In this document: positions 1 through 6,280 of the stretch, piece after piece
Layout of the letters: each line of letters begins with the position of its first letter
How positions within the stretch are numbered: the first letter of the stretch is position 1
Assembly (NCBI GenBank): GCA_023424865.1
Contig: JAFADM010000163.1
Coordinates: 1 to 9,995 of the forward strand
DNA length: 9,995 nt
DNA from: Bacillota bacterium
GTDB lineage: Bacteria > Bacillota_A > Clostridia > DSM-8532
Direction of reading: 5' to 3'
Made by a program: the position numbers and the translations under genes
Notes under the pieces: generated by a model
Database searches by the model: none
What the model saw: the letters and a program-made list of their open reading frames with translations, nothing else
What the model was told of the DNA's origin: nothing

Positions 1-39
1 CTCCTGTATGATATGATTAAAGGAAAGCATAACGCATGA
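1..39 (+). CDS. Probable C-terminal tail of an upstream gene (partial)
   Basis: Frame 1 is open from the window edge for 12 codons (tail ...LLYDMIKGKHNA) and ends at TGA 37-39. The other two + frames close within the first 15 bases, so this is the only frame in which an upstream gene could run in. The stop is 24 nt before the murD start, which would suit an operon. The product cannot be identified from 12 residues. It may also be chance open sequence, because the gene body lies outside the window. Confidence 0.35.
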   Translation, partial: LLYDMIKGKHNA

Positions 40-52
40 GGCGTTTGTAAAG

Positions 53-58
53 AGGGAT
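53..58 (+). promoter_or_regulatory. Ribosome binding site of murD
   Basis: A purine-rich AGAGGG lies about 5 to 7 nt before the ATG at 64. It supports that start over any internal methionine. No complete promoter is visible in the 63 bases available. A TATGAT at 7-12 resembles a -10 box, but its -35 would be off the window. Confidence 0.6.
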
Positions 59-63
59 ATTTT

Positions 64-1476
64 ATGGCAGACAGCTTCTTTGGCACAGAAAATCTGGAGG
101 AATTCAAAGAGTGGATTAAAACACAAAAGGTCGCCGTTCTGGGAATGGGTGTGAGCAATACACCCCTCATCCTTTATCTTTTGGATCTGGGAGTGGAGGT
201 AACGGTTTTTGACAAGGCCACCGAGGAAGCCCTTGGAAAAAGGCTTGAAACCTTTAAGGATAAAAAGGTTTCCTTTAGCCTGGGCAACGATTATTTAAAA
301 AAGCTGAAAGGCTTTGACCTTGTATTTAAGACGCCGGGGATCCGTCCCGATGTTCCCGAGCTTCTTGAAGCGGAAAAGGCCGGAGCCCGGCTAACCTCTG
401 AAATGGAGGTCTTCTTTGAATTTTGCCCTGCCGAAATCTTTGCCGTAACAGGAAGCGACGGCAAAACAACAACCACAACCATTATCCACCGGCTTCTCAC
501 CGAGGCGGGCTATAAAACCTGGCTGGGCGGTAATATTGGAACCCCTCTTTTGAACCGCATTGACGAGATAACAAAAACCGACAAGGTGGTGCTGGAGCTA
601 AGCAGCTTCCAGCTTCAAACCATGAAACGAAGCCCCCATGTGGCCGTCATCACCAATGTTTCGCCCAACCATCTGGATTACCATACCTCCATGGACGAAT
701 ATGTGGAGGCAAAAAAGAATATTTTCCGCTACCAGGCCGCTGCCGATCTTGTCATTCTCAATGCCGATAATGAACTAACACGTGAAATGGCAGACGAGGC
801 GCCCGGTGAGGTGCTGCTTTTCAGCCGCCAAAAGGAGCTTGAAAAGGGAGCCTTCCTCTCCGGCGACAACCTGAGCTGGCAGGATTCCGGAGGACTGGAA
901 GCCATTACAGACAAAGCAACTCTTCTTCTTCCCGGGGATCACAATGTAGAAAATTACCTGGCTGCCATTGCCGCCACACGGAATTATGTCACCCGTGAAA
1001 CCGTTCACAAAATCGCGGAAACCCTTCAAAGCATTGAACACCGTATTGAGTTTGTACGGGAGCTTAACGGTGTAAAATACTATAACGATTCCATTGGAAG
1101 CAGCCCCTCCCGCACCATTGCCACCCTGAATGCTTTTAGCCAGAAGGTGGTTCTCATCGCGGGAGGCTATGATAAAAAAATCCCCTATGACCCTCTGGGA
1201 GATGTCCTGGCTCAAAAGGTACGCCATCTTATTCTCATCGGAGAAACGGCGGGACTTATTGAAATGGCCATCACCCGAAGGCTTCGGGGTAAAAATCAGT
1301 ACAACGATATCCGCATCACCCATTGCGGCACCCTGGAGCAGGCGGTAAACACAGCTTTTTTCTCGGCAAAGCCGGGAGAAGTGGTGCTTTTATCTCCCGC
1401 CAGCGCCAGCTTTGACATGTTCCGCAACTTTGAGGAACGGGGCAACGCCTTTAAGGCCTTTGTCAACAAGCTCTAG
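64..1476 (+). CDS. murD: UDP-N-acetylmuramoyl-L-alanine--D-glutamate ligase (MurD)
   Basis: A cytoplasmic Mur ligase that adds D-glutamate to UDP-MurNAc-L-alanine using ATP, the second amino-acid addition in peptidoglycan precursor synthesis. The 470 residues show the expected three domains. An N-terminal Rossmann-like UDP-binding domain starts with VAVLGMGVSN (about 23-32). The central ATPase has the P-loop TGSDGKTTTTT (129-139), ELSSFQL (178-184), NHLDYH (202-207) and the YVEAKKNI segment (213-220), whose lysine is carbamylated in the family. The C-terminal domain has the family HRIE motif and ends with SPASASFDMF followed by FEERG. Length is typical to slightly long (about 440-470). It is not within a visible dcw cluster: the next genes are unrelated. 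It is terminated by a hairpin that starts at its own stop codon. The identity is secure. Confidence 0.97.
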   Translation: MADSFFGTENLEEFKEWIKTQKVAVLGMGVSNTPLILYLLDLGVEVTVFDKATEEALGKRLETFKDKKVSFSLGNDYLKKLKGFDLVFKTPGIRPDVPELLEAEKAGARLTSEMEVFFEFCPAEIFAVTGSDGKTTTTTIIHRLLTEAGYKTWLGGNIGTPLLNRIDEITKTDKVVLELSSFQLQTMKRSPHVAVITNVSPNHLDYHTSMDEYVEAKKNIFRYQAAADLVILNADNELTREMADEAPGEVLLFSRQKELEKGAFLSGDNLSWQDSGGLEAITDKATLLLPGDHNVENYLAAIAATRNYVTRETVHKIAETLQSIEHRIEFVRELNGVKYYNDSIGSSPSRTIATLNAFSQKVVLIAGGYDKKIPYDPLGDVLAQKVRHLILIGETAGLIEMAITRRLRGKNQYNDIRITHCGTLEQAVNTAFFSAKPGEVVLLSPASASFDMFRNFEERGNAFKAFVNKL

Positions 1477-1501
1477 CGGAGGCTTACGCCTCCGCTTTTT
1501 T
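1475..1501 (+). terminator. Intrinsic terminator of murD, overlapping two stop codons
   Basis: An 8-bp perfect stem, GCGGAGGC (1476-1483) and GCCTCCGC (1488-1495), with loop TTAC, is followed by six T (1496-1501). This is a strong rho-independent terminator for + strand transcription. The last base of the murD TAG is the first base of the stem, and the TAA of the opposing gene (1484-1486) sits in the loop. The stem therefore also encodes the last residues (Ala-Glu-Ala) of the opposing protein. There is no T-run on the - strand side, so it should act mainly for murD. Confidence 0.92.
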
Positions 1502-2119
1502 AACCGGCTGCCGAAGAACGGTTTTCATGGTTTTGGGATTGGCCTTTCTTGGATCGCTCAAATAAATTTCGTGATGCTTTCCGCTTGTGGTAATGGTGGA
1601 TACAAGCCCCTGTTCACTGGCGTACTCCTCCATTTTTGCAACTGTCTCAGGCTCCGTGGCATAGGGACCGATATGCATCATTTGAACGCACAGGCCTTCA
1701 TTATAGGCTTCAAAGCGGGTTTGGCTCCAATCCTTTTCAGGCTTTTTAAATTTCAGAGCTTCCAGAGCCCACTGATAAACCTCCGAGTCCACAAACTCCG
1801 GCTGGCGGATCATCAGCGTCCAGCGCCAGTTCTCCCTTTCGTAGAAAGAAAAGCCCTTCCCTCCCTCAATCCACCAAAGGCCTTCGAGGGGCGGAACAAC
1901 ATATTCAAAATACCCTTTGGGTGCTTCATTTTTTTTGGGGCTCATCTTAATGGTAAAGCACAGGCCGTACAGCAGGCTTACCGCATTCTGAAACTCTTCG
2001 GAATTGGGATCCCCCTTGCCGTCAACCATAAAAAAGTTCATGGAAGGCACTTGTAGGGTTGAGGGCCTTGTTTTGGGAAGGTATAAGTCGGGGAAAGCTT
2101 TTTTGTAGTCATAGGCCAT
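1484..2119 (-). CDS. Stand-alone GyrI-like (SOUL/BacR-type) small-molecule-binding protein
   Basis: A 211-residue soluble protein of the GyrI-like family, the ligand-binding fold also found at the C-terminus of BmrR/Rob-type regulators. There is no DNA-binding domain, so it is the free-standing type. Visible hallmarks are the YLPKTRPSTLQVPSMNFFMVDGKGDPN-type start (about 13-39), an aromatic cluster with Glu (GYFEYVVPPLEGLWW, 69-83), RWTLMIRQP (99-107), a second half with LCVQMMHIGPYATEP (143-157), and the C-terminal HHEIYLSDPRK (182-192). In the family, aromatic residues and an acidic residue line a pocket for cationic or lipophilic compounds, and some members hydrolyse small toxic molecules. 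Which applies here is unknown. The ATG at 2119 has a good ribosome site, AAAGGAG, 9 nt upstream (2129-2135). It converges on murD with a 7-bp gap. No convincing promoter was found in the 229-nt gap upstream. The family call is good; the substrate is unknown. Confidence 0.85.
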   Translation of the reverse strand: MAYDYKKAFPDLYLPKTRPSTLQVPSMNFFMVDGKGDPNSEEFQNAVSLLYGLCFTIKMSPKKNEAPKGYFEYVVPPLEGLWWIEGGKGFSFYERENWRWTLMIRQPEFVDSEVYQWALEALKFKKPEKDWSQTRFEAYNEGLCVQMMHIGPYATEPETVAKMEEYASEQGLVSTITTSGKHHEIYLSDPRKANPKTMKTVLRQPVKKAEA

Positions 2120-2348
2120 TTTTCATCACTCCTTTATACAACTATACCGAATAAACCTGACAACAGCATGTCATATAAATGTCCCATGGCGAAAGTCTTT
2201 ATGAAAAAACGGCCGGGTTATGCTTATAAAGCTTTGATTTGGAATATGAAAGGGTAAAGCGCTAAGGAGTAAGGCTTATGCCTGGCACTTGGTCATTCCA
2301 TACAGGGAGGGGGGCTGCCGTCTTCTGCATACGCTATCTGTATTCAAG
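2120..2348. other. Intergenic gap, no gene supported
   Basis: This 229-nt stretch separates the GyrI-like gene from the MGMT-like gene on the same strand. It is A+T richer than its flanks. It holds the ribosome site of the GyrI-like gene at its left end, a TATAGT (- strand, 2141-2146) without a matching -35, and a short palindrome GCTTATAAAGC (2223-2233). On the + strand, AAGGAG (2264-2269) stands 8 nt before an ATG at 2278. The reading frame from that ATG soon runs antisense into the MGMT-like gene and does not resemble a protein I know. Confidence 0.5.
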
Positions 2349-2666
2349 CTATAACCGGGTAGAAATGCGCCAGATGGAAGCTTTAATATTCACCCTGCTT
2401 CCGGAGAAAACCACACCCTCTTCCAAAAGCAGCTCCCGCTGCCTATCCTCTCCCCCGAACGCATAGGAAGGGGCAAGGGACCCGTCGCTCCGAATAACCC
2501 GGTGACAGGGGATGTTCATATAGGGGGGTGTGGCCGCCATAGCCGTTCCCACGGCTCTTGCAGCTCCGGGTCTTCCCGCCATGGCCGCCAGCTGGCCATA
2601 GGTTGCCACTCTACCACGGGGAATTTGAGAAGCCAGCCTGTAGATTTCTTCATTAAAGGACGTCAT
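2349..2666 (-). CDS. Short MGMT-like (alkyltransferase-like) DNA-binding protein
   Basis: The protein corresponds to the C-terminal, DNA-binding half of O6-alkylguanine-DNA alkyltransferases, which bind alkylated guanine by flipping it into a pocket. Starting at the ATG at 2666, it is 105 residues. Visible motifs are IPRGRVATYGQLA (15-27), GAARAVGTAM with the arginine finger R37, IPCHRV with active-site Cys54, and LLLEEG with a Glu (83) of the catalytic network. I chose 2666 because AGAGG lies 9 nt upstream and residue 1 aligns with usual family starts. The frame stays open upstream to 2798, but that 44-residue extension looks unlike the family. Unlike true ATL proteins, which carry Trp or Ala at the active site, it keeps the Cys. 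However, the Asn that full MGMTs carry 8 residues before it is Thr46. It could be a repair methyltransferase or a sensor of bulky alkyl lesions that recruits excision repair. Confidence 0.88.
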   Translation of the reverse strand: MTSFNEEIYRLASQIPRGRVATYGQLAAMAGRPGAARAVGTAMAATPPYMNIPCHRVIRSDGSLAPSYAFGGEDRQRELLLEEGVVFSGSRVNIKASIWRISTRL

Positions 2667-2675
2667 TTGTATCAA

Positions 2676-2680
2676 CCTCT
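2676..2680 (-). promoter_or_regulatory. Ribosome binding site that fixes the MGMT-like start
   Basis: AGAGG on the - strand is 9 nt before the ATG at 2666. It is the main argument for the short 105-residue form over the 149-residue reading. It sits right next to the -35 box of the opposing transporter promoter (2682-2687). Confidence 0.65.
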
Positions 2681-2681
2681 C

Positions 2682-2710
2682 TTGAACAGGATGCCTTTTG
2701 TCTTTATAAT
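2682..2710 (+). promoter_or_regulatory. Sigma-A promoter of the DMT transporter
   Basis: TTGAAC (2682-2687), a 17-nt spacer, and a perfect TATAAT (2705-2710). Transcription should start near 2717, giving a leader of about 100 nt before the ATG at 2821. The promoter is only 15 bp from the MGMT-like start codon, so the two divergent transcripts should overlap or compete. No equally good promoter for the MGMT-like gene was found on the - strand. Confidence 0.8.
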
Positions 2711-2716
2711 AATACC

Positions 2717-2820
2717 ACATACGTCTGCGCTGCGTCTCCAGGCCCGTCTGAGAGCTTCGATTCGTGCTTCCCCTTTTCTCAGCATCCCTTGTATCCAATT
2801 TGTAAAGGACAGGTACTAAA
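2717..2820 (+). promoter_or_regulatory. Leader of the transporter mRNA
   Basis: About 104 nt of predicted 5' untranslated RNA. It contains a 6-bp stem, CTGAGA (2748-2753) with TCTCAG (2777-2782), enclosing a 23-nt loop, and a ribosome site AAAGGA ending 11 nt before the ATG. I do not recognise a known riboswitch, including the guanidine classes sometimes linked to small multidrug transporters. Whether the leader is regulatory is open. Confidence 0.3.
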
Positions 2821-3762
2821 ATGAAAAAAGCTTTTCTCTACGGTCTGGCCGCATCCTTTTTCTTTTCCTTCACCTTTATACTCAACCGGCAAATGAATCT
2901 TCAGGGAGGACACTGGATTTGGAGCGGCGTTTTGCGCTATGCCTTTATGCTCCCCATGCTCTTTGTCCTTTTGCTTCCCAAAAAGGAAGCAGCCCCGGTA
3001 TGGCAGGACATAAAAAAGAGGCCCCTGCCCTGGATACTATGGAGCACGGTGGGCTTTGGCCTTTTTTATGCTCCCATGTGCTTTGCATCGGTTTACAGCC
3101 CCTCCTGGCTGGTAGCGGCAGCCTGGCAGATTACTCTTGTTGCCGGAGCCTTACTCTCACCCTTATTCTACACAATAGAGGAAGGGCCTCAGGGATCTGT
3201 GAAGAAACGACAGAAAATCCCCGGAAAGGCACTGTTCTTCTCCTCATTTGTGCTGCTGGGAATTATTGTAATCCAGCTTACCACCGAGGCCCATGGCGGA
3301 ACCACCTTTTTAGGGGGGCTCTTAGCTATACTTCCCGTTGTGGTGGGCGCCTTTGCTTATCCCTTGGGAAACCGCAAGATGATGGCTGTATGTGATAACC
3401 GCTTTAATACCCTTCAGCGGGTATTCGGCATGACCCTCTGCTCCATGCCTTTTTGGGCTTTACTCTCTGTTGTGGGTCTTGTTCAGGCCGGACCACCCAA
3501 TGGCAACCAGATTTTCCAGTCCCTTTTGGTGGCCGTTTTCTCAGGTGTTGCCGCAACCCTCCTGTTTTTCAAGGCTACCGACATGGTCAGCAGGGATATA
3601 CATAAGCTGGCGGTAGTGGAATCCACCCAGGCAGGCGAAATCCTCTTCACCCTCCTTGGCGGCGTGCTTTTATTTAAGGATCAGCCCCCCTCCCTTCCGG
3701 CCTTTATAGGCATTGCCCTTGTCATGGGAGGAATGATTTTAAATTCCTATTCGGCGCGTTGA
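2821..3762 (+). CDS. DMT-superfamily membrane transporter (EmrE-like multidrug efflux type)
   Basis: An integral membrane protein of 313 residues with about ten predicted helices, roughly at residues 4-22, 32-52, 71-92, 96-117, 135-154, 161-183, 202-223, 232-251, 267-286 and 292-310. This is the two-times-five-helix layout of DMT transporters. The sequence, with an early Arg-Gln pair after helix 1 (FILNRQMN) and a conserved WQITLVAGALLSPLFY segment (102-117), resembles the group annotated as multidrug resistance efflux transporters. The substrate cannot be read from the sequence, and export of a metabolite is equally possible. It starts at an ATG with a modest AAAGGA site and has its own TTGAAC/TATAAT promoter. 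It is divergent from the MGMT-like gene and ends 18 bp before a bidirectional terminator. Family confidence is high, substrate confidence low. Confidence 0.88.
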   Translation: MKKAFLYGLAASFFFSFTFILNRQMNLQGGHWIWSGVLRYAFMLPMLFVLLLPKKEAAPVWQDIKKRPLPWILWSTVGFGLFYAPMCFASVYSPSWLVAAAWQITLVAGALLSPLFYTIEEGPQGSVKKRQKIPGKALFFSSFVLLGIIVIQLTTEAHGGTTFLGGLLAILPVVVGAFAYPLGNRKMMAVCDNRFNTLQRVFGMTLCSMPFWALLSVVGLVQAGPPNGNQIFQSLLVAVFSGVAATLLFFKATDMVSRDIHKLAVVESTQAGEILFTLLGGVLLFKDQPPSLPAFIGIALVMGGMILNSYSAR

Positions 3763-3780
3763 TCTGCGGGTTTGAACGCA

Positions 3781-3826
3781 AAAAAGCTCTGCCGGAAGGA
3801 GGTTCAAGCAACCGGCAGGGCTTTTT
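3781..3826. terminator. Bidirectional terminator between the transporter gene and cysK
   Basis: The stem is AAAAAGCTCTGCCGG (3781-3795) with CCGGCAGGGCTTTTT (3812-3826), 15 positions with a single wobble or mismatch, and a 16-nt loop. A-tracts on one side and T-tracts on the other mean it can end transcription from the + strand transporter and from the - strand cysK, which stops at 3856. Confidence 0.9.
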
Positions 3827-3855
3827 TACTCTAAAGGTATCCCTTCCTGTCCAGC

Positions 3856-4791
3856 TTATTCAGCCTGGAACAGAGGTGTGGAAAGGTATCTTTCACCCGT
3901 ATCGGGCAGCACAACCACAATGGTTTTACCCTTGTTTTCAGGGCGGGCAGCAATCTGAGCTGCGGCGAACAGAGCCGCACCGGAGGAAATACCCACCAAT
4001 AGGCCTTCGGTTTTTGCAAGCTTCCGGGATGTCTCGAAAGCTTCCTCGTTCTTAACCTTGTAAATTTCATCTAAAACGGAACGGTTCAGAACATCCGGAA
4101 CAAAGCCGGGGCCGATTCCCTGAATTTTATGAGGACCTTTGGCTCCGCCGGACAATACCGGAGAGTCAAAAGGTTCTACCGCAATAATTTGTACGCCGGG
4201 CTTGCGGGACTTCAGCACTTCGCCCACGCCGGATACGGTACCGCCGGTACCTACGCCTGCTACAAAAACATCCACTTCGCCGTCGGTATCATTCCATACT
4301 TCCTCTGCTGTGGTCTTTTTATGTATGGCAGGGTTTGCAGGATTCTTAAACTGCTGGGGAATAAAGGAATTTGGGGTTTGGGAAGCAATTTCTTCCGCCT
4401 TTTTAATGGCTCCACCCATACCTTCGGATCCGGGGGTAAGCACAAGCTCGGCACCTAAAGCCTTCATGAGGTTGCGACGCTCAATACTGAAGGTTTCCGG
4501 CAGGGTTATAATCAGCCTGTAGCCCTTGGCAGCCGCTACAAAGGAAAGTGCGATACCGGTATTGCCGCTGGTAGGCTCGATGATAACCGTGTCCTTATTT
4601 ATGATGCCCCGATCCTCCGCATCCTTAATCATGGCATAGCCGATTCTGTCCTTTACGCTTCCTGCGGGATTAAAATATTCCAGCTTCGCCAGAATTCTCG
4701 CTTCAATGGATTCTGTCCTGCTGTAGTTTTGCAGCTCCAATAAAGGTGTATTACCAATAAGATCCGTAAGATTTTTTGCAATCTTAGCCAT
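3856..4791 (-). CDS. cysK: O-acetylserine sulfhydrylase (cysteine synthase A)
   Basis: A cytoplasmic PLP enzyme (fold type II) that makes cysteine from O-acetylserine and sulfide. The 311 residues carry the full signature: [10 protein letters not shown] (11-20), the PLP-binding lysine K47 in NPAGSVKDR, the substrate loop PTSGNTG (73-79), the SIERR motif (102-106), the phosphate-binding GTGGT (181-185), GIGPGF (225-230) and GISSGA (267-272). Length matches the family. The ATG at 4791 has GGAGG 7 nt upstream. The gene is last in the sulfur block but has its own promoter (4866-4894) and a terminator at 3781-3826. CysK-like proteins paired with transsulfuration enzymes can instead act as O-acetylserine-dependent cystathionine beta-synthases (MccA of Bacillus subtilis); the sequence alone does not exclude this. 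No serine acetyltransferase gene is present in the window. Confidence 0.95.
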   Translation of the reverse strand: MAKIAKNLTDLIGNTPLLELQNYSRTESIEARILAKLEYFNPAGSVKDRIGYAMIKDAEDRGIINKDTVIIEPTSGNTGIALSFVAAAKGYRLIITLPETFSIERRNLMKALGAELVLTPGSEGMGGAIKKAEEIASQTPNSFIPQQFKNPANPAIHKKTTAEEVWNDTDGEVDVFVAGVGTGGTVSGVGEVLKSRKPGVQIIAVEPFDSPVLSGGAKGPHKIQGIGPGFVPDVLNRSVLDEIYKVKNEEAFETSRKLAKTEGLLVGISSGAALFAAAQIAARPENKGKTIVVVLPDTGERYLSTPLFQAE

Positions 4792-4798
4792 AAATTCG

Positions 4799-4803
4799 CC
4801 TCC
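4799..4803 (-). promoter_or_regulatory. Ribosome binding site of cysK
   Basis: GGAGG on the - strand, 7 nt before the ATG at 4791, is an optimal site and fixes the start. Confidence 0.85.
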
Positions 4804-4806
4804 GCT

Positions 4807-4830
4807 TTATCATTTTATCATTTTTATCAT
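4807..4830 (-). repeat. Triple TGATAAA repeat with a six-codon upstream ORF in the cysK leader
   Basis: Just before the cysK ribosome site the - strand carries three tandem copies of TGATAAA(A/G), spaced 8 to 9 nt apart. They also form a tiny open frame, ATG at 4830 to TGA at 4810-4812, reading Met-Ile-Lys twice. It lacks a clear ribosome site and has no Cys codons, so a classic cysteine attenuator is unlikely. It may simply be an A+T-rich unstructured leader. Confidence 0.4.
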
Positions 4831-4865
4831 ATTTCCAAGTAATCTTATACGTTTAATATACTATT

Positions 4866-4894
4866 ATTTTATGCCTTACTTTCCCAAATGTCAA
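4866..4894 (-). promoter_or_regulatory. Sigma-A promoter of cysK
   Basis: Read on the - strand: a perfect TTGACA (4889-4894), a 17-nt spacer, and TAAAAT (4866-4871). Transcription should start near 4859, giving a leader of about 68 nt, which is too short for a T-box or SAM riboswitch. This is a near-consensus promoter, which usually implies control by a repressor or constitutive high expression. Confidence 0.88.
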
Positions 4895-4917
4895 TACCTT
4901 TGCAAGAAATTTTTAAA

Positions 4918-4942
4918 ATATCCTATCGGAATAATGGGATAT
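4918..4942. promoter_or_regulatory. Candidate operator: 25-bp dyad upstream of the cysK promoter
   Basis: An inverted repeat ATATCCTAT (4918-4926) with ATGGGATAT (4934-4942), 9 positions with one mismatch and a 7-bp centre. It is centred at 4930, about 71 bp upstream of the predicted cysK start. The ATC-N-GAT layout and the position suit a LysR-type activator. The inner TCGGAATA also recalls the GGAAT part of the CymR (Rrf2) box of Firmicutes, but the match is partial and from memory. No regulator gene is in the window. Confidence 0.45.
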
Positions 4943-4953
4943 AAGTTTGCATA

Positions 4954-4998
4954 TAAGCCTTTATGGTAAAGAAGCGCTCTTCTTCCCATAAAGGCTTA
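4954..4998 (-). terminator. Long hairpin after the transsulfuration gene (probable terminator or processing site)
   Basis: AAGCCTTTATGG (4955-4966) pairs perfectly with CCATAAAGGCTT (4986-4997), extended by one T-A pair. Inside, GAAG (4971-4974) and CTTC (4979-4982) form an upper stem with loop CGCT. It lies 26-70 nt after the stop of the transsulfuration gene. There is no clean T-run after it on either strand, so it is not a textbook intrinsic terminator. It may stabilise the 3' end or terminate with help. Confidence 0.6.
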
Positions 4999-5023
4999 AG
5001 CTTCTTTAAGAGAAAACCGGCAT

Positions 5024-6247
5024 TCAGCCTGAAAGGGCCTGTTCCAAATCCTCAATCAGATCCCCTGCATCCTCAATGCCCACGGAAAGGCGAAGCAGCC
5101 TGTCATTGACGCCCAACCGGTCCCGTATTTCCTGTGGTATAGCACCGTGAGTCTGCACCATGGGATAGGTTATGAGGCTCTCCACCCCTCCAAGGCTTTC
5201 GGCAAATAAAATAACCTTAACCCTTTCGAGGATTTGAGCCACATGGGATGCATCCTCGGCCTCAAAGGAAATCATTGCGCCGAAACCGGCCGCCTGCTTC
5301 TTCGATACGGCATAGCCTTCATGGTCCGGAAGGCCGGGATAATAAACCCGTTTTACCCTGGGGTGCCCTTTTAAATATTCGGCGATTTTCAGGGCATTTT
5401 GCTGCTGCTTGTCCATTCGGACAGCCAGGGTTTTTATACCCCTTAAAAGAAGCCAGCTGTCAAAGGGTGCAAGTACGGCTCCCTCAGATTTCTGTATGAG
5501 CTTTAGCTGCTCGGCCAAGCTATCGCTATTCACCACTATAAATCCTGCCAGGGTGTCGTTATGCCCGCCCAAATATTTGGTTCCGCTATGAACAACCACA
5601 TCCGCACCCAGCTCCAGAGGCCTTTGATAATAGGGTGTGAGAAAAGTATTATCCACCAGGGTGAATGCCCCCCGGGCTTTAGCCAGCTCAGCGATTTTAC
5701 GGATATCCGTAACCTTCATGGTGGGATTGGTAGGTGTTTCTATAAAAACCCCCGCCGTGTTTGAGGTAAAGGCTTTTTCTACTTCCTCCGTACGGCTTGT
5801 ATCCACGTAAGTGAAAGAAAGACCATATTTGCGGTACACTTCTTCAAACAGACGGTAGGTCCCCCCGTACAAATCATCCGATACAATGAGATGAGACCCC
5901 GGATTTAAAACCTTTATAAAGGAAGATATGGCTGCCATTCCGCATGAAAAGGCAAAGCCGTATCGGCCGCTTTCCAGTCCCGCAACCGTGTTCTCCAGCT
6001 CCTCCCGCGTAGGATTTTGAAGCCTGGAGTAGTCATATCCCGTAGTTTGATAAAGGCCGGGATGCCTGAATGTCGCAGATTGATAAATGGGAAAGCTAAT
6101 GGCTCCCGTAGTGGGGTCCACACCCTTGGTCCCATGAACCGCACGGGTTTCCCATTTTAGTTTTCCTTTGCCCTCAATAGTCACATCCCCATGATTGTCA
6201 TCGCTCTCCTTCCGGTTTATCTTTGTGTGTGCTTCTTCCTTTTTCAT
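5024..6247 (-). CDS. Transsulfuration PLP enzyme (cystathionine gamma-synthase/gamma-lyase type)
   Basis: A fold-type I PLP enzyme of the Cys/Met metabolism family. Of its 407 residues, the core begins near residue 32 (WETRAVHG). It shows YSRLQNPT (73-80), SCGMAAI (101-107), the catalytic lysine K224 in SGTKYLGGHND, and R386 in LLRLSVGIED for the substrate carboxylate. The family includes cystathionine gamma-synthase (O-acetylhomoserine plus cysteine), gamma-lyase and beta-lyase. Glu350 in AESLGG is the residue usually seen in gamma-acting members. Gly in place of Cys in LYGGT argues against methionine gamma-lyase. The charged N-terminal extension of about 30 residues is longer than usual. 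The ATG at 6247 has only a GAGTGGCGG ribosome site; a GTG at codon 22 is a less likely start. It ends the operon after ridA (33-nt gap). Direction of flux (to methionine or to cysteine) is not decided. Confidence 0.9.
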   Translation of the reverse strand: MKKEEAHTKINRKESDDNHGDVTIEGKGKLKWETRAVHGTKGVDPTTGAISFPIYQSATFRHPGLYQTTGYDYSRLQNPTREELENTVAGLESGRYGFAFSCGMAAISSFIKVLNPGSHLIVSDDLYGGTYRLFEEVYRKYGLSFTYVDTSRTEEVEKAFTSNTAGVFIETPTNPTMKVTDIRKIAELAKARGAFTLVDNTFLTPYYQRPLELGADVVVHSGTKYLGGHNDTLAGFIVVNSDSLAEQLKLIQKSEGAVLAPFDSWLLLRGIKTLAVRMDKQQQNALKIAEYLKGHPRVKRVYYPGLPDHEGYAVSKKQAAGFGAMISFEAEDASHVAQILERVKVILFAESLGGVESLITYPMVQTHGAIPQEIRDRLGVNDRLLRLSVGIEDAGDLIEDLEQALSG

Positions 6248-6280
6248 AATGCCGCCACTCTTTTCGATGCCGTATTTCTC

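Noticed and set aside
36..50. Four-codon ORF (Met-Arg-Arg-Leu) before murD, with a small AACGC/GCGTT hairpin
   Set aside because: No ribosome site, and the stem is too short and lacks a T-run. It more likely just follows the end of an upstream gene.
775..1323. 182-codon - strand ORF inside murD
   Set aside because: murD is certain on the + strand over this range; the antisense frame has no recognisable domain or ribosome site.
1412..2056. 214-codon + strand ORF over the GyrI-like gene
   Set aside because: The - strand product has clear family motifs. The + frame crosses the murD terminator and looks like antisense translation.
2278..2466. 62-codon + strand ORF with an AAGGAG ribosome site 8 nt before ATG
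   Set aside because: Most of it is antisense to the MGMT-like gene, the sequence resembles no protein, and no promoter or terminator frames it. The ribosome site may be chance.
2667..2798. 44-residue N-terminal extension of the MGMT-like protein
   Set aside because: It is Arg-rich and unlike the family. A good ribosome site precedes the ATG at 2666, and the region is also the transporter leader on the other strand.
4792..4859. T-box or SAM riboswitch in the cysK leader
   Set aside because: The predicted leader is only about 68 nt, with no T-box core and no kink-turn-like or SAM-I helices.
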